NCBI RefSeq assembly: GCF_008831285.2
Contig: NC_045142.1
Coordinates: forward strand, 17,239,354-17,303,353
Origin: Nymphaea colorata
Taxonomy: Eukaryota; Streptophyta; Magnoliopsida; Nymphaeales; Nymphaeaceae
Length of the DNA: 64,000 nt
Direction: 5' to 3'
Every line of letters begins with the position of its first letter. The first letter of the stretch is position 1. The notes under the pieces are model-generated. The model was not told the origin of the DNA. It was given only the letters and a program-made list of their open reading frames with translations, and searched no databases. This document shows, piece by piece, positions 55,869-64,000 of this stretch. The position numbers and the translations under genes were made by a program.

Positions 55869-58800
55869 GATCGGCACCCGCGGTCGACTACCCGAGTGTT
55901 CAACCCTAAAGCCAAGATCTTCTGAGGTTCGCCTGAACTAAAAACCTAAACAAATCAATACAAGGAACTACCCGGCCGGACAGGAACCCAGCGCAAACCC
56001 AATAGGACGAGACGTACAAGTAGGGGTGTTCCCAAAAACCTAACTAAGGTATATCCTACTACAAGCAGCTACAAGAGATGTGAGGCCTTACAAGCGTATG
56101 CGATACATTAGAGCACTCGCAACTCACTCATCAAACCACACAAACCATTTACTAACGATCAAACCACACCCGATTCCCAAATAGAAAGGTCGAGCCCTCT
56201 GTGGTCGTGTCTTTGGCGCTTGCGCCTTAGAGGTACCACTAGGGAGGACTGTGGCCGAAGCCGGGCTAAAAATCAAACTAACATGTACCTAAACTACCAC
56301 CCACGGACTACAAGGGGGGAAAGAGTCAAACCGGCCAAGCAAGCTTGGCAAATCCGCGAGGTAGGACCACGGGATGAATACCAAGTCCCGGGTATCACAG
56401 CTACGGTTCTGGATTTCCGAGCGAGGACAGTCTCCGCGTAGCTGTGGGGAGAGAAGCGGTCGTCTGCAGTTGGGACCCGTAGAGGAGGGCCGAGAGGAAC
56501 TGGAGCTTAGCCGAGACGCCTAAGAAAAACAGGCCTTCGCAGCCTCCTGCTGCCGAGGAGTCTCGTGCGGGGTCGGGCAGCCGCCTGCTGTCTTGCGCCG
56601 AGAGGTAAAGCGACCACCTGTCGCTAGGGCGCGGGGTAGATGTGCGGCCAAGGATGACCGAAACTATCACAAGCAAGGGGGAAAGGACCGGGGAAGCTAG
56701 CAAGCAGGCTAGCCTAACAGGAGGACCTAAACCTAGCTAAGGTCTGGGTGAGCTAGGTGCGATAGAGCCCTAGAAGGGGGGCCGGTTCAGTCAAGATGGT
56801 TTAGGGCTGGGGTAGGCCGAGGTAAGTTGAGTTTTAGGTGCAGAAGAGAGAGCCTAACTACAAGGTTGGTCTGAGTGGCTGGCTAGGTTGAGCCTGTGCT
56901 CGAGGGTCGTGGTCAAGAATGACTTAGATGCGGTACGGGTTAAGCTAAGTGGGTAGGTCAAACTAGGTGGGCCGAGTGTATTGAGCCCGGGTGATTAGGT
57001 CAAGGGGAACCCGCGAGGTAGGCTCGGGGCTCTAAGGTTAACTAAGAGGGGATGAGAGGGAGGCGGCGAGTAGTTTCCTAACTTAGAGATAGGAAGGGCC
57101 GCAAGGTTAAGGGTTGCCTAAATTATCTGAGGGAGGCTTAAGGAAAGTCGGTGGGGTAAGAATGAAGCCTAAGGGGGAGTTACCTAATAGGGATGAGGAG
57201 GTGGCGCATGAGGTTGCCTAATCGGGAAGGGTTGCGGCTAGGCTGGTCTTGCCTAGATGAGTGGCGCCCACAAGAGACGAACTAACTTGGTAGGGTTCGG
57301 TCTAGAACCCGCGTGAACCTTACTAAGGAGTAGAGCTTGGTTTAGAGCTCGGTAGACCTAACTACAAGTGGGTCCGGTTGAGGATGGCTGGGCCAGGTCT
57401 AGGCTTGGGTTGACTTAGCCAAGGCCTAGGAACAGGTGTGACTGAGTTGACTCCAAGAAAGAGGGGTAGGTGCGGGAGGAAGGGGCGGCTTGGGTCTAGC
57501 CGTGTAAAGTGGGTCCGAGACACTTGGCAACGTGGGAGTGAGTTGCCTTAGTACTGTTGGGGCTACTTTCCAAAAGAAGAGGAAAGGAGGCGCGAGGGAG
57601 TTGGGTTGTCCAAATGGGAAGTGCGCAGGACACGCAACTAAGGGGTGAGGTGGCAATCTTACCCGAAGAGGGAGCAAGATCTGGGATGCGGGGGTTGACC
57701 TACTCGGGTTAAGGCCAGGTGGGGGACTTACCTAACTAAGGAAGAGGGTGCCAAAAGAGGCAGGACGTAGCTAAGGGAAATGCCATGAAGAAGAGGCGCT
57801 AGAGAGAATTTAGCGAAAAGGAAAGGGAAGAGTGATTCTTTCCTAACGAGTAGGAGGGAGAATCGCTCAAGGATCTTCGCGAGATTAAGGGAGAGATCCA
57901 GGGAGGGCTGGCGTGATCTTCTGCTCTCTCGAGAGGGAGACACGTGGACTTGGCAAGGGAAAGGAAGATACTACGGTTTAGTAAAGGGCCACACTTGGGC
58001 GAGTTGGAGACGAAGTAGGAAGGGGAGGGGGACACGTCACGCGGGTTACCAAAAACGTGGGAAGGAGAAGACGCGTGGGATGAAGAGGGAAAACGCGTGG
58101 GACCAGGTAACTCTTGAAGGGGGCGAGCTGGCTGACGGGGTGGCAATGGAGTCTACGAGATTGTGACGCGTGGGAGCATCAAGGGTTGGGAGGCTATGCG
58201 ACTAGGGTTTGGTTACGAGAAAAGAAAGCCAAAACGGAATGGGGTTGCCACTAGAGAGGGGTTTCCTAAATTCGTGGGATGTCATGAGGTCTAGGGGATT
58301 TCGGCTGGGACCAAATCAGCGAGCTGGGACAGCTGTCTGGCTCGACCAAGGGCTGAGGTAGGGATGGTTGACACGTGGTAAAACAGACATCCAAGATTAA
58401 ACAAAGAAAGAACGAGGTGAACTTACCAAGTGAGGACCGGCGGCCAAGGGACGCACGTTGAAGCACCGGCGGCTAGGGTTGATTCCTAGGGCGATCCTCC
58501 AAGTGATGACCAGAATATCCCCCACGTTTCACCTTGAAGCTCGAATTAACTCAAGGGCAGTTCTGTCCTTTGTCACCGGGAATTACAGAGATGACCGGAA
58601 GTGGTGCAGCGGTCACCGGAGTGAAACGAATCCGGCCAAGGACGATCCTATCCTAGAAGACTTGGATACTCACCAAATTAGGCCGAATTGAAGTCTTCCA
58701 TGGGCGGACACTTTGATATAATTTTTCTGTCGTGTTAACGCCTCAATCCAATGCTTTCTATTACTTTCTTATTTCTGTTTGAGCGGGTGGATTTCTTCTT

Positions 58801-60480
58801 GAAACCGAAGCACCTTTGACCTCTTTAGGAGGCCTTTTCACCGCCGGTTTCTTATGGAACTTTGGGGGGTTCGATCCAAGAAGTAGAATGCTGAATCCAG
58901 ACCTTGTAAGAGAGGATCTAAGGGTAGTTTTCCCCCGGAAAACCAGAACCTCCTCACGGGTTTAGCATCGTGAATCAGGCCTAGGCCGAGGAAGAAGCCA
59001 CCTCTAGAACGCTCCCAACAAGCAATCCGTCTTCGGCTTAGAATCTCAAGTATCAACCTGGTGTTGTGTCGATATTGAGGCTGCTTGCCTTCACGAATGA
59101 CCTCAATCCTCCCGGATGTAGATCAGCCTCTCCGCCCTCGTGTGATCCGAAGGTAGACACTGAATCTAACTGGCATGTCATGGGGAAATTTTCGTGGTCC
59201 AAGGAGCCGCACTGCGCCGGAGCTTTCGTGGTTCCAAGAGCCTTTTGTCGTAGGTCGAAGGGAAGGAAACAAGACAAGAAAACAAGGAAGAGGGGAGGAA
59301 CAGACCTTTGGTTGTAAAGGTGGCTGAAGAAGATGCAATCTTCACCGTGGGGGTTGGGTTGAAGACGACGCCAAGGGAGATGGCGCTAGGCTATGGAGAC
59401 ACCGTGAGGACGAGTGGAGGAAGAAGAGTGCGCGCCATGGATGAGGAGGGACGCCAAGGAGAGAAGGGAGACCACCGCGGGAGAGGGGTGAGCCAAGGGG
59501 AATACGAGAGAGAGAAAGGGCATTCCGCCAAACACCAATCCAATTCAATTCATTATTCAAAAAGCATAACGTGTACAAAGAATAAAAAACCTATATACTA
59601 ATCTAATTGACCCGGTTCACAATCCGAATCGGTTCTTACTAGATCCAAATCAAAAGCTAAAACAAACAAAATCTAATCTAAAATGGGCGCTATCCATCCA
59701 AGGACTAACTTTAGACCCTTGGATCTTGGAGACCCATTTCCTCTAGTGCGCATGGTTGAGCTTGGGTAGGCTCAACCTGATCTGCCTAGGTTCAGTCTAG
59801 GCTTATCTCGTTCAACCTTAGTTCTAGGACTCAACAATAGATTAGACGACTCTAGTTGGGTGGGTCCTAGCACTGGATCTTTACCGCCGTGAGGTTCAAT
59901 CTGGCCTCTCTTGCGCTTGGCCGTTGTTGCTCCGCCCGCTCCGCCCACTGCAATAACTCCAAGCTGCTTATTAACCTCTTCGGCTGACCTGATCGCCTCG
60001 GTGTACTCGCTTCGTGCCCTTACGAGCCCTATTGGACCTTCCCTAGTCTTGGGTTTGGTCCTTACGATCCTACCGGGATTTTGGCTCGTAACAGATCCAC
60101 CCTCCTTAAAATGAGCTTGTCCCCAAGCTCTTGCTATACCTTTCCCCGGATGGGTCTGTTTTTCTTGTGCTACCCATTTATATTTTTCTTTTGGTCCATA
60201 GTCTCTGGGTAGTACTTCCAATGAGTTCCTTAGGTGTAGGAAGCATCTTCTTGGCCCTCTGGAGTAGACTTGAGTGTAGTCACGAGTAGTTCTACTCTTT
60301 GTTTCTAGACGATGTTGTTGCAACTGCCCAGGGCCATAATCTCGTGGTAGTTGCCCAATTAAAAGCCTTTGCTACCCTTGCAGCTCTCTAACCTTGAAGG
60401 GGGTACGCAGTTCCATGTTGGGATCAATTGACTCTCTGTCCTTACTCATGACCCACTGCGCTCCTGTTGCGTTTGTTTCT
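55869..60480 (-). mobile_element. GC-rich block, probable long LTR-retrotransposon remnant
   Basis: Base composition changes sharply at 55869 (TGTTAGGATCGGCACCCGCG). The block is purine-rich on the plus strand (56.7-58.4 kb), with many short 'cctaacta', 'gcctaa' and 'ggctaggt' motifs. On the minus strand 59772-60323 is an open frame of 183 codons including AWGQAHFKEGGSVTSQNPGR, and a further open stretch continues to 60480. This fits the 3' part and long LTR of a gypsy-like element read on minus, but no integrase or RT motif and no second LTR is visible. Confidence 0.4.
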
Positions 60481-61990
60481 CTTAGGCTTTGGGCGTGAGT
60501 TACAAGGGTGTCGTAGTCTCCACCCTTCAGTATGCTGATGATTTTCTCCTGTTCGGCAGTGCTTCTCGCCAGCAGGTTGTGAGAACGTGGCTCATCCTTC
60601 GGGTCTTTGAGCTCATCTCGGGTCTTTCTATCAATTTCGCCAAGTGTCACCTCTCCCTCATTCACGCGGATCCGGCCACGGTACTTCTCGCGGAAGCTTG
60701 CTTTGGTTGTAAGGCTACTAACCTGCCCATGGACTATCTGGGGCTTCAGATTACGTTGTCGCCTCCTGCTCCCTCTTTTTGGGATGGGGTGGAGCAGAAG
60801 CTTACGGATCGCCTTCAGTGTTGGCAGGGAAAGCTGCTTTCTCTTCCAGGTCGGATTACTTTGGCTAAGCACTGCCTTGCGTCGGTTCCTCTCCATGATT
60901 TGTCTGTCTTTCGGCCTCCTGTGGCTGTCTTGCATAGGTTTGATAAGCTTATTCGTAAGTTTGTTTGGGATGGTGATCGACCTTCAGATCGCCTTGCGCA
61001 TTGGGATGTGGTTGCCTTTCCGCGTCTTCTTGGGGGTGCTGGGGTTACCAACCTTAGTCGGGCTTGCGAGTCTTCCCTGTGTTCTTGGTAGTGGCGGTTA
61101 GCTACTGAACATTCTCCCATCACCCAATTCATTAGTTCAAAATTCGACCTGCCTTCCCCTAGCGTCTGGCATAGTTCTATCTCTCACATCTCCTCCTCTC
61201 ACTTTTGGTCCGACATGCTTTCTGTCCTTCCTCTTTTCATCCGCCTTGCTGACCTCTCATCGTTCACGTCCCCATCCTGGTCCCTTTCACCTACCCGTGA
61301 GTTCACTTTTTCTTCTTGCTACCTGGCCTCTTTTGGTCCTTCTGTCGCGTCAATCCCCCCCGGTCTCTTTGGTCTCTTGGCCCATCTCCTCGTGCCATTG
61401 CTTTTGTCTGGCTTCTTCTGACTGGCCATATCAACACTTTTGATCACCTACAGCGCCTTGGCATCAGTTTGGCTAACCAGTGTCCCCTATGTCTTGTTGC
61501 GACTGAGTCTCGGGTCCACCTTTTTACTTCTTGCCTTTTTTTCTCTAGTGTCCTTGCTTTTACTTGGCCTTCCCTTGTTAGTAACCTTCCAAACCCACCA
61601 TCCATTCGTCTTTTCTTCCTTTTTAGTCCTTCTCCCCACCTGACTGCTTCCTGGGGTCATGTCTGGAGGCCGTGGCTCATGTCAGCTTGGTGGCGCATTT
61701 GGGTGGAGCGCAACAACAGGGTCTTCAGGGGCACCTTCTCTTCACCAGATTCTGTGGCTCGTCTTGTGCAAGGGGATATCCAGTTCGCCATTCGGTTAAA
61801 GCGCCGCCGCCTGACTGCGGTTGGGTGACTGTGCCGTTTCGTCTTTCCTCTTCTCTCCTATTTTTCTGTGCATTGTTTGTATATTTGTTCCTCCTGCTTG
61901 TGTTTTTTGCGTAATTTTGTTCTTTGCAGATTGTTTTTGTATTTAGGGGACCTCTTGTCCCCAAATTTTGTTATATATTCCCATTTTATC
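60481..61990 (+). mobile_element. 5'-truncated LINE (L1-type) with RT tail and zf-RVT region
   Basis: 60489-61091 opens inside the reverse transcriptase: VVVSTLQYADDFLLFGSASR (catalytic YADD), ISGLSINFAKCHLSL, NLPMDYLGLQITL, then WQGKLLSLPGRITLAKHCL. After frameshifts the C-terminal zinc-binding region follows (AIAFVWLLLTGHINTFDHL, CPLCLVATESRVHLFTSC, AWWRIWVERNNRVFRGTF) to a stop near 61828. Such proteins nick DNA and copy their RNA in place. The endonuclease and most of RT are missing. The 3' end is at about 61990, where a CT/CA tract begins instead of poly(A). Confidence 0.87.
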
Positions 61991-62023
61991 GGCTCTCTCT
62001 CTCTCTCTCTCGCACACACACAC
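61990..62023. repeat. (TC)n(AC)n tract at the LINE/S6K-leader junction
   Basis: About 18 bp of TC followed by CGCACACACACAC, directly joined to 'ctgtaatgctagaattc' of the leader copy. Confidence 0.92.
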
Positions 62024-62723
62024 CTGTAATGCTAGAATTCGAGATCCTAAATCCTTTTTTGAAGTTCCCACCCACTCATGCCCCGTTAATTTAATCAATG
62101 GGCATTCCACACCAAAGATATCGAAGGGAGATAATTCCGCAAAGAAAGAAGCAGAAGCCCTCACATCAAACGCCAAAACGTAACTAGTAACACTATAACA
62201 GAACCAGGGACAGAAATCACACATGTGCCACGGAAGCGAAAAAAAAAAAAAAACACCGGAACCTGAGATTTCGAGCACCAAGCAATATGACGAGCCCAGA
62301 ATGAAAATCACATCCAGTTTCTCAACGGATCTGCAACCCAAACTCGAGGAGGCCCCCGTGAAAATCTACCAGACATTACTGTCTTCTCGAGAGATCCTCG
62401 CAAAGTGAAACGAGAAAAAGGGAAGATGCAAGCATCCCCAACCCCCGAAGTTCCGTGAAAGGATTCGCAACCAAAACAAGGAGATCCACAAAAGGAAAGA
62501 TCATCAAGGACAATAGAAACAAGAAGATTCCCATGGCCCAACCCCTAATCTCAATGCCTGGGGATAGGGAAGGAAGAAGAACAGCGTGAGAGAAAGGGAG
62601 AGCGTACTCTGGGTTGCCATCCTCTGCCTCTGTGAGAAGAGATCTTCTCTCCTTGGCCACGCCCTCCCCTCTCCCTTTTGTAGCCTTCACCGTGGAAGCC
62701 ATGTGGAGAGAGTCCATTGGCTT
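62023..62723 (-). pseudogene. Copy of S6K leader exon 1
   Basis: Same orientation and high similarity to 2255-2993, with scattered substitutions and small indels (poly-A expansion at 62239-62252, shortened segment near 62325). Homology begins exactly at the exon end (minus strand ATTACAG) and stops near 62723 after 'gtccattggctt'. No intron or kinase sequence accompanies it. Confidence 0.88.
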
Positions 62724-63329
62724 CATGCTTTTTTGTCTGGAGACATCTGTACAGTTTTCGTCTTGAATGAGCCTGGCTTGTCAGCTCTACCATCGCCAGG
62801 TGGTCAAATTGGTTTCAAGAAATCACCAAAGAAGTTTTTAGCTTGTCGCCTTTTAGGGCTTAAGCATGTTTTCTACACATTATAACAAATTCAGAAAAAT
62901 CCATAAAATTTTTTAAATTTCAAAAAGATACAGTGAGGGATGCCAAATTGGGAAGCCGGACGCCACTCAACAAGAGGGCCGTGCACCCGTCATGAGTAGT
63001 GCTTACAATATCCGACCATCTTGGCTATGTTCCTCAAAACTTAAATAAAAAAAAGTGTAAAGTGGGGTATTTTCATTAACAGTTTATGTCCAAAAAAAGA
63101 TGGATATCTGTATTAATTGGAAAAAAAAAGGAAAATCAGATAACAGTTGTAGAATCGGCTCCCTGTGCTCCGTGCACGAGAAGGTAGCCGTTCTCTGCTC
63201 GGGCAGTAAAAGGCAAAATGAAAAGAAAAGAAAATGGGGAAAGCAAGATGAAAAGAAAAGAAAATGGGGAAAGAGGAGGCTGCTCGTGATGAAACTGATT
63301 TGGGGTGAAGATATCCTTCTTTTTTTTGA
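62724..63329. other. No gene recognised
   Basis: AT-rich with a short tandem 'gaaaagaaaagaaaatggggaaag' at 63218-63275. Confidence 0.5.
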
Positions 63330-63565
63330 CATACTTTTCAATAGAAAATGTTGTTTCTATAATGTTATTATTTCTAGGAAAATGTGAGATTTTAGAAAAT
63401 TTTTCTACTTATAAAAGATGTCAGATTGATAGATGATGATATTTAAGGACATTATGGACATGACAATTTAATTTGAATATTAATCTACAACTGGATACAA
63501 CATGAGAGGATACTTTTAAGATATTGTAGATGTGACAGTTTTTAAGCAGTTTTTAAGATAGTTTT
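63330..63565 (-). repeat. Inverted copy of the 38.4-kb dispersed repeat
   Basis: 'atttctaggaaaatgtgagattttagaa', 'ataaaagatgtcag' and 'gatgtgacagtttttaagcag' are the reverse complement of 38400-38575. Confidence 0.75.
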
Positions 63566-63625
63566 AGAAAGTAAGTTTTCTCGCAAAGTTTTAAATCAAG
63601 GCCTATAAACATCAAAATTTCCATT

Positions 63626-64000
63626 GGGGGCCGTTTGATGGCCTGGAAAAAAAATTTCTGGAAATATATTGCTGGAAATATAGGAAATGAAAAAATGGAA
63701 TGGAAAATTTTTTTTCGATTCCAATTTTGGTCTGTGTGTGATGACTCAGAAATATATTTCCAATTCTATATTTCTAAGTTTGATAGTACAGAAATATATT
63801 TCCAGAAATTTAATTCTTAGTTTCATAATAAGGAAACATTTATCCAGATTTACGAAAATATGGCAACAACATGGTTATGCATGTATGAACGTATAAACCG
63901 GATATACTCGCCCACACAATCGATTAGAAAAATTCAATGTCTTATTATATACAATTCAATTCAATCGCCCACAACAACATGGTTAACTAGAATAGAACAC
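63626..64000. mobile_element. Left end of a Harbinger-like MITE, runs off the window (tentative)
   Basis: Starts GGGGGCCGTTTGATGGCC, similar to 44337 and to the 51.4-kb element ends, then repeated 'aaatatattt/ctggaaatat' motifs. The right end is not in the window. Confidence 0.3.

Noticed and set aside
57426-58146. Proline/serine-rich minus-strand ORFs
   Set aside because: Direct consequence of the purine-rich plus strand in the GC-rich block; no motif.
60372-60935. 187-codon minus-strand ORF
   Set aside because: For most of its length it is antisense to the clear LINE reverse transcriptase.
1-64000. tRNA, rRNA or snRNA genes and organelle-derived DNA
   Set aside because: None could be recognised by eye on either strand; a covariance-model search would be needed to exclude short RNA genes.

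Overview
This window reads as nuclear DNA of a flowering plant. Genes have introns, intergenic DNA is AT-rich, and most recognisable sequence is Ty1/copia, hAT, Harbinger-like and LINE debris nested in one another. I cannot name the species. Only one intact host-gene piece is clear: the first coding exon of an S6K-type AGC protein kinase at the left edge (minus strand; the rest of the gene lies off the window).

Layout. 1-3.0 kb: S6K N-terminal exon, a long leader intron and a likely 5' leader exon. 3.0-7.4 kb: AT-rich intergenic DNA. 7.4-9.2 kb: a decayed MATE/DTX transporter. 9.2-12.1 kb: nothing recognised. 12.1-20.0 kb: a decayed hAT transposase gene, split by a 246-bp hAT-type MITE (8-bp target duplication) and by a minus-strand copia element (13040-18656, 5-bp target duplication). 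20-25 kb: one candidate orphan exon and several GC-rich or TCGAG-rich transposon ends. 25-30 kb and 38-42.5 kb: two diverged copies of one segmental duplication. Between them lies an inverted duplication of a nepenthesin-like aspartic protease fragment, one arm of which is split by a plus-strand copia element (32401-37315). 39.9-40.7 kb: a nearly perfect 286-bp inverted repeat.

43.3-46.2 kb: an 839-bp hAT-type element, an inverted copy of the S6K leader/intron ending in an A-run, a 59-codon membrane-peptide ORF, and a frameshifted C-terminal fragment of methionine gamma-lyase. 47.3-48.1 kb: another foldback. 50-54.9 kb: a third copia remnant (minus) split by a 2.2-kb Harbinger-like element flanked by TAA. 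55.9-60.5 kb: a GC-rich block without host genes, probably a long LTR-retrotransposon remnant. 60.5-62.0 kb: a 5'-truncated LINE. 62.0-62.7 kb: a further copy of the S6K leader. 62.7-64 kb: repeats.

There is no operon-like logic here. The genes do not act together, and the story is one of insertion, duplication and decay. The most unusual points are the multiple S6K-leader copies (one looking like a retroposed, prematurely polyadenylated transcript), two long inverted duplications able to form hairpin RNA, and the cleanly dated nested insertions.
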